Shown one piece after another: positions 32,368 through 40,478 of a stretch of 64,000 bases of DNA. The translations under genes and the position numbers were made by a program. The DNA is taken from positions 455,078-519,077 of the forward strand of contig NWQL01000001.1 in NCBI GenBank assembly GCA_002798175.1. Direction: 5' to 3'. Within the stretch, counting starts at the first letter, position 1. Every line of letters starts with the position of its first letter. The notes under the pieces are model-generated. The model had not been told where the DNA came from and ran no database searches. It worked only from the letters and a program-made list of their open reading frames with translations. Origin of the DNA: Lysobacteraceae bacterium NML91-0213 (GTDB lineage: Bacteria > Pseudomonadota > Gammaproteobacteria > Xanthomonadales > Xanthomonadaceae).

Positions 32368-34097
32368 GCACAGCACCGCGACCTTACCGGTCACCGAATC
32401 CGTATCGGTCGGCGCGCTCGTACCGGCATGGCTGGGGACCGGCGCCGCCGTATCGCAACGCGCTGCCGTACCGGAACCCCGCGCTCTACCGCGGCGATGA
32501 TCTTCGGGCGGCTGCCCGAGAGCCGACATACACCGCAGAGGGCGGCTTCTCGTGGGATACGGGGGTGGCGGGCGCCGGAATCCACGCAGCGTCGTTCGGA
32601 CAGGCCGCTGCTGCCGAGATGGTCGCGGTGGCGGCGTGGTCGACGCACCTGACGCATGAAGCTTCCGGAGCACTTGCTTACAGCGCTCCAGCGCAGCGAG
32701 GTGCGGGTAGCGATCTGCCGTGGGAGGACGCCAGCCAGCGATCCCACGACACCACATGCCTCCCGTTCCAGGCGCTCAACGCGCATGACGCGGCGAGCGC
32801 GCTCCGATGGGGGGATTTCGACCTGCATGGTTCAGCGGCTGCGGCAACTCGTTGGGGCAGCCCGCAAGCGCGGGACGTCAGTTCAACGCTCGGCTGGAGT
32901 GCACTCGTTGCCCGCTCCGCGAGCGCCTCGTCTCTCTGGCGCCGGGTCATCGAACGCGGCGGATTCGTTGCGGTGCCGTGGGGCCCGATCGCTGCGCGCT
33001 CGCGTGGCATCGATGTCGTCTGGCCGCCAACCCCTCCCATCGATGACGACACGATCGTCGTCCCCGACTACCCGGTGTACGTGATGCTGCCAACCCTGAC
33101 CGCTGTGCGCCTGCCCGATCGCACGCCCATCCCGCTGCTGTCGATCTCCTTGGAAGAGCAGCTCGGCAGCTTCCTGTGGAGCTTCACGGCTCCGATGAGC
33201 CGCGCAGGTCTGTCGCTGGTGGATCCGGACGCGGGCGGGTCGCCACCGATGATCGAGGTGGCGATCAACGGCTACGTGTGGACCTTCGTGGTGGACGGCT
33301 ACGACGACAACCGGCGCTTCGGCAGCAACACGCTGACCCTCCGGGGGCGCAGCACCTCGGCAGCCTTGGCGGCACCGTACGCGCCCACCCGCACGTACAT
33401 GGCGACCGCAGACCGTACTGCGGCACAGCTGGCGAGCGAGGAACTGCCCGTCGGGTGGACACTGGCATGGGATGCTGTGGACTGGTTGGTGCCTGGCGGG
33501 ACTTTCAGCTACCAGGACCTGGCACCAATCGAAGCCATCGCGCAGCTGGCCAGCAGCATCGGTGCGGCGGTCCGGAGCGCGCCGGCGGCCCCGCAGCTCG
33601 AGGTAGTGCCAACCTACCGTGCATCGCCGTGGGCATGGGCCGACTCCGCCCCCTACGCGATCCTTCCTGCGGCGGTCATCGCCGAAGGCAGCAGCAGCTC
33701 GCAAGGCGGGACCAACCCGAACGGCGTCTATGTCTATGCCCAGAGCCACCCGTCCGGCGCGCTGGTGAAGATTGCGGGCACGGACGGCGCCCACCAGCTC
33801 CCCATGGTCGTGGACTCGCTGCTGGTGCACCCGGACGCGCAACGTGAGCGTGGCCGCCACGAGCTGGCAGCGGCTGGTCGGATGCGGACCGTGCAGCGCA
33901 CTGTGCCACTGTTCCCAGCCGAGCCGCTCCCTGGCATGCCCGATCTCGGAGTCATCCGGACGGGCGCCCTGCTGGAGCTTGAAGATCTGGATGGAACGTG
34001 GCGCGGGATGGTCACCGCGGTGCGCATCGACGCCACCCGCAGTGGGCGAGCGTTGTCCGTGCGCCAGCACCTGACGATCGAGAGGCAATACCGATGA
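32364..34097 (+). CDS. Tail hub-like protein with N-terminal Trp repeats
   Basis: This 577-residue protein starts at GTG 32364 (GTGA overlap). Residues 6-46 repeat a P-Y-R-x-x-x unit. From W120 to W220 an aromatic residue recurs every 14-15 residues (W120, F135, W149, W164, W178, W192, W206, W220), mostly with Ala-Arg/His in the middle of the unit. Residues 235-577 look like a baseplate hub (SISLEEQLGSFLWSFTAPMS, IEVAINGYVWTFVVDGYDDNRRFG, TLTLRGRS), similar in pattern to gp27/gpD-like hubs. Likely part of the tail tip. Confidence 0.6.
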   Translation: MSTAPRPYRSPNPYRSARSYRHGWGPAPPYRNALPYRNPALYRGDDLRAAAREPTYTAEGGFSWDTGVAGAGIHAASFGQAAAAEMVAVAAWSTHLTHEASGALAYSAPAQRGAGSDLPWEDASQRSHDTTCLPFQALNAHDAASALRWGDFDLHGSAAAATRWGSPQARDVSSTLGWSALVARSASASSLWRRVIERGGFVAVPWGPIAARSRGIDVVWPPTPPIDDDTIVVPDYPVYVMLPTLTAVRLPDRTPIPLLSISLEEQLGSFLWSFTAPMSRAGLSLVDPDAGGSPPMIEVAINGYVWTFVVDGYDDNRRFGSNTLTLRGRSTSAALAAPYAPTRTYMATADRTAAQLASEELPVGWTLAWDAVDWLVPGGTFSYQDLAPIEAIAQLASSIGAAVRSAPAAPQLEVVPTYRASPWAWADSAPYAILPAAVIAEGSSSSQGGTNPNGVYVYAQSHPSGALVKIAGTDGAHQLPMVVDSLLVHPDAQRERGRHELAAAGRMRTVQRTVPLFPAEPLPGMPDLGVIRTGALLELEDLDGTWRGMVTAVRIDATRSGRALSVRQHLTIERQYR

Positions 34098-34324
34098 GCA
34101 TCCGCACGAGCTGGGGTGCGTTCGAAGACCTTCTGGCCGATCCGTTGCTCGTAGCGGTGGTGCTCGAGCACAACGCCGACGGCACCAGCACGGTCGCGCT
34201 ACCCGGGGGCGGGCAGCTGCGGGTGCGAGGGCAGGGGGTGGACGAGGGCGCGCACGCCTTCATCCGTGGTGGAGAGATCCGCGGCCCCGCGCCCGCGGTG
34301 GTGCCCATCACGCTCGAGGTCTAA
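34094..34324 (+). CDS. Small tail-tip protein, last gene of late operon
   Basis: This 76-residue protein (ATGA overlap) has alternating beta segments (VAVVLEHNADGTSTVALPGGGQLRVRGQG), resembling an OB-like or spike-type fold. It follows the hub-like gene and ends the rightward structural run. Function inferred from position. Confidence 0.5.
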   Translation: MSIRTSWGAFEDLLADPLLVAVVLEHNADGTSTVALPGGGQLRVRGQGVDEGAHAFIRGGEIRGPAPAVVPITLEV

Positions 34325-34507
34325 GGACCAGGACCGGGCGGGGGAAATTCCTACAGCGTTGGGCGGAGGCCGCCGACAGACCGGCCATGACGGGTCGCGG
34401 AACCTGTGCATGCCAGCAAACGCGCGGACCCAGTAGCGGAGCATGGCGGACCACGGCCCTCCCCTGGCACGTCCTCCGCCACCGTCACTCGGGACATCCA
34501 CCGCGCG

Positions 34508-34530
34508 GGCGCCACAGGGACAGTGGCGCC
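34508..34530. terminator. Hairpin between convergent phage genes
   Basis: A perfect 8-bp stem (GGCGCCAC / GTGGCGCC) with a 7-base loop lies between the late operon (ending 34324) and the leftward right-end genes. No T-run follows on either strand, so terminator function is tentative. The remaining 180 bp of this gap (34325-34507) show nothing else. Confidence 0.35.
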
Positions 34531-34535
34531 GCTGG

Positions 34536-34775
34536 CTACTTCTCGGGGTGACCGATTCCAACCTTGCCGGCGAGGTCCTGCAGGTAGTTGCCGACGTCGT
34601 CGTAGTCCTCGTCGCGCGCACTGCAAAGAATGTGGTCCGCCTCGCCGGCGAACGTCTCGGCAAGCTGCCATTCCTCGACGCCTTCCAGCAGGGCCGGTAG
34701 GCGCTTCTCGAAGTCGGCCAGCAGCCGCTCAATCTCTTCGCGGGACTTCGTCGTCGTGTTGGGATCGCAGGTCAT
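34536..34775 (-). CDS. Small acidic protein downstream of the SRAP gene
   Basis: This 79-residue protein starts at 34775, overlapping the end of the SRAP gene by 4 bases, so the two are co-translated. It is acidic and mostly helical (SREEIERLLADFEKRLPALLEG; ARDEDYDDVGNYLQDLAG). Co-translation suggests a functional partner of the SRAP protein or an unrelated accessory. No family is recognised. Confidence 0.55.
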   Translation of the reverse strand: MTCDPNTTTKSREEIERLLADFEKRLPALLEGVEEWQLAETFAGEADHILCSARDEDYDDVGNYLQDLAGKVGIGHPEK

Positions 34776-35695
34776 GCGGCTATCCGATGCTCGTAGTAGG
34801 GGCGCTGCTTGTCGTCGAAGATCGCGTAGAGCGCCTCGAGATTGGAGGGGTCCGGGTTGAGCCAGGCGTCGACGTGCTCGGGCTTGATGTTGATGATGGT
34901 GCGGTCGTGGCCAGCGGCCGCGACTTCGGGCTCCGGGTCGTCGGTGATCGCGGCGAACGAGAGCAGCTCAGGCTCGACGCCCTTGGGGTCCGACCAGCTC
35001 GACCACAGGCAGGCCACCAGCATCGGCTCACCGGTTCGCGGCACGAACTCCAGAATCCTGTTCTCGCCCTCGACCTCGACGTGCTCGTAGAACCGGTCGG
35101 CGATCATGATCCCGTGCTGCCGGCCGAACAGGCCGCCCCAGAAGCCCTCGAGGTTGTCCCGCCTGGCGTTGTACGTGCCCGGGAACTTGCGATCGTAGAG
35201 GGCCGGCTTGCCAGCAGGCCGGCACTGGTAGCGCATGAGCTTCACCACGCGGCGCCCGCCCTCAGACACCAGCACTGGGCAGTAGACGCCCGGGTACACG
35301 CGGCGGTCCTGGTCGCTGGGCTTGCCCTTCAGCACGTCCAGCCGGCGCTGCGCCGCGGCCACCTTGTTGGTGCCGATGCGCACGTCGTCGCGGGCCTTCT
35401 TCGTCTCCTTCACCTGCAGGGCGCGCTCGGCATCGGCCACGCGGCGGCGCTGGGCAAAGACCTCCTGCGTGAGCTTGTCGGTCTCCCAGGCATCCCAGCG
35501 GCGGATCATCTCGGCCAGCTCGGCCGGGCCGTGCTCGAGGATGTCGCGCTCCGCTGCCCGCGGCACTTTCTCGCGGCGGGGGTCCTTGCCCTCCTGCCAC
35601 CAGAAGATGCGGATGTAGGAATCGAGGTCCATGTCCGCCCCGGTCTCGCGGCGGAACTTGGAGTACTCGGCTTGGACCTGGGCGGAGTAGCACAT
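34772..35695 (-). CDS. SRAP-domain protein (YedK/HMCES family) with helical insertion
   Basis: This 307-residue protein begins MCYSAQ, so Cys2 becomes the catalytic N-terminal nucleophile after Met removal. That residue forms a covalent DNA-protein crosslink with abasic sites in single-stranded DNA in YedK. The expected second motif is TYNARRDNL (NAR, about 170), followed by MIADRFYEHVE (active-site E) and GHDRTIINI (His). E. coli YedK has about 220 residues; the extra length is a charged helical insertion at about 55-125. Start 35695 is fixed by the Cys2 requirement. A 14-bp dyad lies just upstream. Confidence 0.88.
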   Translation of the reverse strand: MCYSAQVQAEYSKFRRETGADMDLDSYIRIFWWQEGKDPRREKVPRAAERDILEHGPAELAEMIRRWDAWETDKLTQEVFAQRRRVADAERALQVKETKKARDDVRIGTNKVAAAQRRLDVLKGKPSDQDRRVYPGVYCPVLVSEGGRRVVKLMRYQCRPAGKPALYDRKFPGTYNARRDNLEGFWGGLFGRQHGIMIADRFYEHVEVEGENRILEFVPRTGEPMLVACLWSSWSDPKGVEPELLSFAAITDDPEPEVAAAGHDRTIINIKPEHVDAWLNPDPSNLEALYAIFDDKQRPYYEHRIAA

Positions 35696-35703
35696 GGGCG
35701 GCG

Positions 35704-35749
35704 AGCCTACACCCGGCGGTGTGGCCCGCGCATGAGCCGGGTGTAGGCT
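35704..35749. promoter_or_regulatory. 14-bp perfect inverted repeat upstream of the SRAP gene
   Basis: AGCCTACACCCGGC (35704-35717) and its exact complement GCCGGGTGTAGGCT (35736-35749) flank an 18-base loop, ending 9 bp before the SRAP start codon. It is too far from any T-run to be a terminator for a known gene. Two operator half-sites or an mRNA leader hairpin are the likely readings. Confidence 0.55.
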
Positions 35750-35804
35750 GGACCAGCCTTGGCGCCCCGCCGTCATCCGCAGGCGTCCGCGCCGCCGGAC
35801 CGGT

Positions 35805-35999
35805 CTAGAACGGGGCGCCGGGGCGCCCACCTTCCAGCAGCTTGAGGACGCGCTCGTACACGGCGACGGCGCCTTCCACACCAGATCCGGCTCGCCCGAG
35901 CCGCGCAAGGAAGTGCTCAGCGCCCACGCGCGGGGCAGCGATGAGAATGGCTGCGGTAAGGATGGCAGCGCTCAGGTAGAGGGGGTTTTCGGTCTGCAT
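35805..35999 (-). CDS. Small membrane protein near the prophage right end
   Basis: This 64-residue protein has a hydrophobic segment at about residues 7-25 (LYLSAAILTAAILIAAPRVG), then a soluble tail (ARLGRAGSGVEGAVAVYERVLKLLEGG). It is leftward like the SRAP gene, 109 bp upstream of it. Function unknown; it could be an accessory membrane protein or a chance frame. Confidence 0.4.
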   Translation of the reverse strand: MQTENPLYLSAAILTAAILIAAPRVGAEHFLARLGRAGSGVEGAVAVYERVLKLLEGGRPGAPF

Positions 36000-36118
36000 C
36001 GGCGAGGCCTCGGCTGGTAGAGGTGCACATCAGAGCGCCGAACGGTGCGCTGCGGCAGTGGGACCCCTTCCAGTTCCGCCTGGCGATTCAGCCCGTGGCT
36101 CCACATACCATGCGGTCC

Positions 36119-36577
36119 ATGGCCAACGACCCACCCAACCCCTACATCAACCTGCGGCTGGACCAGCTGGCCGTCGCCTGCAACGCGAAGGCCGCGGACC
36201 TACTGCGCGGCAACCGCGTGTCACGCCGGGATCTGGCGTATCTGCTTCTGGCAGCCGCCCGGGCCACCGACCCACGCGACCTGCACGGGTCCCCGTACCA
36301 GAAGGTGTCGCGGGACCGCTGGCCACCCTCGACGCTCTGGCCCGAGTACGAGCAGGCCCTGCGCGGCCTTCGGTACCGGCTGATTACCGAGGCCATCCAG
36401 GCGGCCGGTGAGTTGCCGCGAGATCATGGAGCTCTGGTGGCGCGCTCTCAGCAGAGCGACGAGGGCCTGCGCGCGGGGCTGGCGGAGCTGGATCGGTTGG
36501 GCGGGCAGGGCACGCCTGCGGACGATCTGCAGCACCCTATGCCGCCGCAACCTATTGATCCGCAACGAACGGATTAA
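36119..36577 (+). CDS. Unknown prophage protein at right end
   Basis: This 152-residue protein starts at ATG 36119 (an ATG at 36110 is in frame). It is soluble and helical: YINLRLDQLAVACNAKAADLLRGNRVSRRDLAYLLLAA at the N-terminus, then a Trp/Pro-rich turn and a charged helix. It is the last gene before the attachment site. No family is recognised, and no clear ribosome site precedes the start. Confidence 0.5.
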   Translation: MANDPPNPYINLRLDQLAVACNAKAADLLRGNRVSRRDLAYLLLAAARATDPRDLHGSPYQKVSRDRWPPSTLWPEYEQALRGLRYRLITEAIQAAGELPRDHGALVARSQQSDEGLRAGLAELDRLGGQGTPADDLQHPMPPQPIDPQRTD

Positions 36578-36588
36578 CCCGTTTTTTC
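36568..36588 (+). terminator. Weak terminator at end of prophage
   Basis: A 5-bp stem AACGG / CCGTT with loop ATTAAC is followed by TTTTC and overlaps the stop codon of the preceding gene. The stem is short but the T-run is clear. Confidence 0.4.
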
Positions 36589-36649
36589 GGGGCCGATTTC
36601 GGGCAATTTCCCTTTCGTACCGGAAAGATAGCCGCGACTGGCCGCAAGT

Positions 36650-36694
36650 CTGGGGGACAAGTGGTCGTCGGTTCGAATCCGGCTACCCCGACCA
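36650..36694 (+). other. Attachment site: 3' fragment of tRNA-Pro(GGG)
   Basis: The 45 bases fit tRNA positions 32-76: anticodon loop with GGG at 36652-36654, the 39-43 arm ACAAG, a 5-base variable loop, a T arm with TTCGAAT, then acceptor TACCCCG-A-CCA. C1-G72-type tRNA-Pro acceptor identity is shared with the intact tRNA-Pro at 57085. The 5' half is missing: the five bases before the loop (CAAGT) do not pair properly with ACAAG. This is what a phage attachment junction in a tRNA gene leaves on the far side. Confidence 0.85.
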
Positions 36695-36727
36695 TATCCG
36701 GCCCCTGCGGCACCGCGGCGGCCCACC

Positions 36728-36751
36728 GAAGCCCCGGGAGACCGGGGCTTC
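36728..36751 (+). terminator. tRNA-Pro(GGG) terminator, host side of the junction
   Basis: The stem GAAGCCCCGG / CCGGGGCTTC with GAGA loop lies 34 bp after the CCA end. It is probably the original terminator of the tRNA gene, confirming that the host chromosome resumes here. Apart from the attachment fragment and the two hairpins, the gap 36578-36913 holds no gene. Confidence 0.6.
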
Positions 36752-36913
36752 TCCGTTCCCGCGGACACCTGGCCTTCCCGGCCGGGGTGCTCGTGCTGCG
36801 GGCGGCGGCCGCGCCTTGCTGCAGGCGGCGCCGCGCGAACTCCGTGCCGGTGCGGAACTTGCGGCCCGCAGCGCGTTCGAACGCTCTCCGATTCCCACAT
36901 GAATGGAGCACGC

Positions 36914-37939
36914 ATGGCCCTTGGACGCGCAGGGATGCTCGCCGCGTTGCTGGCGATGGGCGTCGCATCCGGATCCGCCGCCGCCGATCTCCAGCCTCCG
37001 GCCCCGGCGGTGGCGGCCGCCGAGCGGGTCGTGGACCTGGAGACCCTGGTGGTGTCGGGGGTGCAGCCCGGCCCGGGCCTGTGGAAGGTCTCGCGCGGTG
37101 ACAACGCGCTCTACATCCTCGGCACGGTGTCGCCGTTGCCACGACGCATGGCCTGGGAATCCGCCGAAGTCGAGGCGGTAGTGGCGCGCTCGCAGGCGGT
37201 GATCGCGCCGCCGATGGTTTCCGTGGGGTCCGACATCGGTTTCTTCCGCGGCATCACGCTGATGCCGGCCGCGCTGCGGGCGCGCAACAACCCGGGCGGG
37301 CGCCAGCTGCGCGACATGGTGACGCCGGACCTCTACGCGCGCTGGGAAGTGCTCAAGGCGCGTTACATCGGTCGCGACCGTGGCGTCGAGCGCCGGCGTC
37401 CGTTGCTGGCTGCGCAGGAACTGTACGAGGCGGCGCTGCGCCGCTCGGGCCTGCGCATGAGCGGGGTGATCTGGCCGGTGGTCACCGCGGCGGCGAAGTC
37501 GTCCGGCGTACCGGTGACCGAAACCACGGTGCGCGTGCCGATCGACGATCCCCGGCGGGTCCTGCAGGAGCTCGGCAGCAGCGACCTGGCTGACCGCCAG
37601 TGCTTCGAGGGCACCATGGCGCGCATCGAGACCGACCTCGACAACATGCGGTCACGCGCGAATGCATGGGCGACGGGCGACATCGGGATGCTCGCCGCCC
37701 TTCCGTACCAGAACCACTACACCGCGTGCATGGACGCGCTGACCGGCAGCGCGCTGGCGAAACGGCTCGGGCTCGACGACCTGCAGCAGCGGGCGGAGCA
37801 GGCCTGGCTCGACAACGTGGAGCAGGCGCTGGCGCGGCACCCGACGAGCTTCAGCATGCTCTCGATGCACCAGCTGCTGGGCGAGGGCGGGATGCTGGAA
37901 CGGCTGGCGGCGAAGGGGTATGTGGTCGAGTCACCCTGA
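36914..37939 (+). CDS. TraB/GumN family protein, exported
   Basis: This 341-residue protein has a signal peptide (LGRAGMLAALLAMGVASGSAAA, cleavage near residue 24). The TraB/GumN pattern follows: LWKVSRGDNALYILGTVSPLP (about 55-75) with the G-T motif, and later a C-terminal NxxW-type helix. The family is related to Tiki/EreA-like proteins; members in xanthomonads include GumN, whose role is unclear. ATG 36914 has GGAG 5 bases upstream; ATG 36899 is the alternative. It lies immediately beyond the prophage, transcribed alone. Confidence 0.8.
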   Translation: MALGRAGMLAALLAMGVASGSAAADLQPPAPAVAAAERVVDLETLVVSGVQPGPGLWKVSRGDNALYILGTVSPLPRRMAWESAEVEAVVARSQAVIAPPMVSVGSDIGFFRGITLMPAALRARNNPGGRQLRDMVTPDLYARWEVLKARYIGRDRGVERRRPLLAAQELYEAALRRSGLRMSGVIWPVVTAAAKSSGVPVTETTVRVPIDDPRRVLQELGSSDLADRQCFEGTMARIETDLDNMRSRANAWATGDIGMLAALPYQNHYTACMDALTGSALAKRLGLDDLQQRAEQAWLDNVEQALARHPTSFSMLSMHQLLGEGGMLERLAAKGYVVESP

Positions 37940-38038
37940 GCAGGGGGCGCGGACGGTGGACCGATCCGGCGCGGGCAGCTTGCACCTGCTTCACGGCCCG
38001 GCTGGGAGGATGATCGCGTGTCCTTCCAGGAGTCCGCC

Positions 38039-38383
38039 ATGGTGATGCCGACAGGTCGAGAAGTGCCGCCCTCGCCGCAGGAAGATCCCGACGATGGCAG
38101 GCCGCCGCTGCGGGCTCCGGCGGACGAGAGCGAGGGCGCCATCCGCGAGCCCGGACAGGACGCCGACGTCAGGGTCGGGAAGGCCCCCCCCTACAGGCAC
38201 GACCTGCCGGAGCGCGCCGACCCGCGCCCGGAGTCGGACGCCAGCCTCAACCACGACGGGGCGCAGGGCGTGCACGACCGCAGTGCTTCGAAGGGCGACG
38301 AGTTCGGGCGCGAGAACAACAGCAGCGCCGAGGGCAACGACCCCAGCCTGACCAGCGGTCCGACCCGCGAGCGAAAGATCTGA
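38039..38383 (+). CDS. Hydrophilic, probably disordered small protein
   Basis: This 114-residue protein starts at ATG 38039, 7 bases after AGGAG. It is rich in Asp, Glu, Pro, Arg and Gly with almost no hydrophobic residues, ending in SAEGNDPSLTSGPTRERKI. Such proteins are often stress-related or hypothetical in this family. Codon use matches coding DNA, but no domain is present. The 117 bp after it hold nothing obvious. Confidence 0.5.
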   Translation: MVMPTGREVPPSPQEDPDDGRPPLRAPADESEGAIREPGQDADVRVGKAPPYRHDLPERADPRPESDASLNHDGAQGVHDRSASKGDEFGRENNSSAEGNDPSLTSGPTRERKI

Positions 38384-38500
38384 GGCCGGCGCGCCGGGGG
38401 ACATTCGCCACGGCGCAGTCGTCCGAAGGTCGGCAGAAACGCGCCCCGATCTTCGGTGCAGCCTCTCCCGCCCGTGCCATGCCGCACAGGCGGGCGTCGG

Positions 38501-40414
38501 TCAGCCGCCGACAGCCGCGACAGGCGCCGCCTGATTCGCCTTGAGGTCCGGCCAGCGGCCCAGCACGACTGTCCGGATTCCATCGACATCGAGACCCGCC
38601 TCGGCCAGGAGTTGTTCGCGGCTGGCATGGTGCTGGAACGCGTCCGGCAGGCCGAGGTGCAGGACCGGCAGCGCGATGCCCTCCGCGTTGAGCAGTTCCG
38701 CCACGCCGGATCCGGCGCCGCCCATCACCACGTTGTCCTCGAGAGTGACGAAGCCTTCGTGGTCGCGCGCGAGCGATAGCAGCAGTTCGCGATCCAGCGG
38801 TTTCACGAAGCGCATGTTCACCACGGTAAGCCCGAGTTCGCGGCCCACCGCTTCCGCGGCCGGCAGCAATGCGCCGAACGCGAGCAGTGCCACGCGTGCA
38901 CCCCGCGTGCGCAGCTCGGCCTTGCCGAGCGGCAGGGTCTCCAGCTCGCTGCCCGCGGCGATGCCGGTGCCGCTGCCGCGCGGATAGCGCACCGCGGCCG
39001 GGCCCTCATGGCGCAGGCCGGTGGTCAGCATCTGCCGGCACTCGCGCTCGTCCGACGGCGCCATCACCACCATGTTCGGCACGCAGCGCAGGAAGCTCAG
39101 GTCGAGGTTGCCGGCGTGGGTGGCGCCATCCGGGCCGACCACGCCGCCGCGGTCGATCGCGAACAGCACGTCGAGTTCCTGCAGGGCCACGTCGTGCACG
39201 AGCTGGTCGTAGCCGCGCTGCAGGAAGGTGGAGTAGATCGCCACCACCGGCTTGGCGCGTTCCACCGCCATGCCCGCGGCCAGCGTCACCGCGTGCTGCT
39301 CGGCGATGGCCACGTCGAAGTAGCGTTCGGGATACTCGCGGCTGAAACGCACCAGGCCGGAGCCCTCGCGCATCGCCGGGGTGATGCCCATGAGCTTCGG
39401 CTCCGCGGCGGCGGCGTCGCACAGCCAGTCGGAGAACACGTCGGTGTAGGTGGGCTTCGACGCGCCGCCCTTGGGCACCAGGCCCTGGCTTGGATCGAAC
39501 GGCGACACCGCGTGATAGCCGATCTGGTCGCCTTCGGCGAGCTCGTAGCCCTTGCCCTTGGTGGTGATCACGTGCAGCAGCTGCGGACCCTTCAGGCCCT
39601 TGAGCGTCTTCAGCGCGGCAACCAGCTCCTCGACGTCATTGCCGTCGATCGGGCCGGTGTAATGGAAGCCCATTTCCTCGAACAGCGTGGAGGGCACGAA
39701 CATGCCCTTCCAGTGCTCTTCCCAGCGGCGCACGAACTTCGCCGGTGGGCTGTTCTTGTCGCCCAGCAGCTTCTTGCCGCCCTCGCGCAGGGTGTTGAGC
39801 GCCTTGTTGCCGGTGAGCCGGCCGAGCATGCGGGTGAGCCCGCCGACGTTCTCGGAAATCGACATCCGGTTGTCGTTGAGGATCACCAGCAGGTCGGGCT
39901 CGGGCTCCATGCCGCCGGCGTGGTTGAGCGCCTCGTAGGCCATGCCCGCGGTCATCGCGCCGTCGCCGATCACCGCCACCACGCGGCGGTCGTTGCCGGC
40001 CCGCGCGTTGGCGATCGCCATGCCCAGGGCCGCGGAAATGGAGGTGCTGGAATGGCCGACGCCGAAGGTGTCGTATTCGCTCTCGTCGCGCTTGGGGAAC
40101 GGCGCCACGCCATCCTTCTGCTTGACGGTGTGGATGCGGTCGCGGCGGCCGGTCAGGATCTTGTGCGGATAGCACTGGTGGCCGACATCCCAGACGATGC
40201 GGTCGTGGGGCGTGTCGTAGAGGTAATGCAGCGCGGTGGTCAGCTCGATCACCCCGAGGCCGGCGCCGAAGTGGCCGCCACTGCGGCCAACCGATTCGAT
40301 CAGGTAGGCGCGCAGTTCGTCGGCGATGGCGGGCAGTTCGGCCTCGTCGAAGCGACGCAGGTCGGCGGGGGAATCGATGCGGGACAGGCGCGGATAGCGC
40401 GTTGGATCAGTCAT
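38501..40414 (-). CDS. dxs: 1-deoxy-D-xylulose-5-phosphate synthase
   Basis: This 637-residue enzyme condenses pyruvate and glyceraldehyde 3-phosphate to DXP with thiamine diphosphate, the first step of the MEP isoprenoid pathway and a source of thiamine/pyridoxal precursors. His48 lies in [12 protein letters not shown], the TPP/Mg motif GDGAMTAG is at 150-157 with the N of the following LNDN motif, and the pyrimidine-binding domain contains [18 protein letters not shown]. Length is normal. It is last in the leftward series, 64 bp after an unknown gene, with an unusual leader (hairpin and mini-ORF). Confidence 0.97.
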   Translation of the reverse strand: MTDPTRYPRLSRIDSPADLRRFDEAELPAIADELRAYLIESVGRSGGHFGAGLGVIELTTALHYLYDTPHDRIVWDVGHQCYPHKILTGRRDRIHTVKQKDGVAPFPKRDESEYDTFGVGHSSTSISAALGMAIANARAGNDRRVVAVIGDGAMTAGMAYEALNHAGGMEPEPDLLVILNDNRMSISENVGGLTRMLGRLTGNKALNTLREGGKKLLGDKNSPPAKFVRRWEEHWKGMFVPSTLFEEMGFHYTGPIDGNDVEELVAALKTLKGLKGPQLLHVITTKGKGYELAEGDQIGYHAVSPFDPSQGLVPKGGASKPTYTDVFSDWLCDAAAAEPKLMGITPAMREGSGLVRFSREYPERYFDVAIAEQHAVTLAAGMAVERAKPVVAIYSTFLQRGYDQLVHDVALQELDVLFAIDRGGVVGPDGATHAGNLDLSFLRCVPNMVVMAPSDERECRQMLTTGLRHEGPAAVRYPRGSGTGIAAGSELETLPLGKAELRTRGARVALLAFGALLPAAEAVGRELGLTVVNMRFVKPLDRELLLSLARDHEGFVTLEDNVVMGGAGSGVAELLNAEGIALPVLHLGLPDAFQHHASREQLLAEAGLDVDGIRTVVLGRWPDLKANQAAPVAAVGG

Positions 40415-40446
40415 CGCGACATTGTCCTCCCCCCCGCAGTGGGGGG
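40411..40446 (-). promoter_or_regulatory. dxs leader: G/C hairpin next to the ribosome site and a 3-codon mini-ORF
   Basis: Read on the minus strand, C6-ACTGC-G6 (40446-40430) runs directly into GGAGGA. ATG 40422 then opens a three-codon frame (ATG TCG CGA TGA) whose stop overlaps the dxs ATG at 40414. The hairpin arm touches the Shine-Dalgarno region, so it may reduce initiation. Confidence 0.4.
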
Positions 40447-40478
40447 CAAGGAAGCCGGGGTCGCGACGGCTGCCCGCG

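Larger units (their letters stand above)
1..36694. mobile_element. Lambda-like siphovirus prophage (right part; left end outside window)
   Basis: The contiguous run of phage genes includes a repressor/Cro switch, replication genes, a lysis cassette, lambda-type head genes and a long siphovirus tail module. It ends at a 45-nt tRNA-Pro 3' fragment at 36650-36694, after which host genes begin. No integrase, excisionase or complete tRNA is seen, so attL and the integrase should lie left of base 1. No frameshifted or truncated structural gene is seen, so the element may be functional; this is inference. Lysis genes precede terminase, unlike lambda, where they also open the late operon but terminase sits at the cos end of the map. 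Confidence 0.95.

Noticed and set aside
34443-35746. Plus-strand ORFs across the SRAP gene
   Set aside because: They are antisense shadows; the minus-strand frame has the conserved MCYSA start and NAR motif.
36585-36694. Complete tRNA gene at the prophage end
   Set aside because: Only positions 32-76 match; no acceptor 5' strand, D arm or pairing anticodon 5' strand lies upstream.
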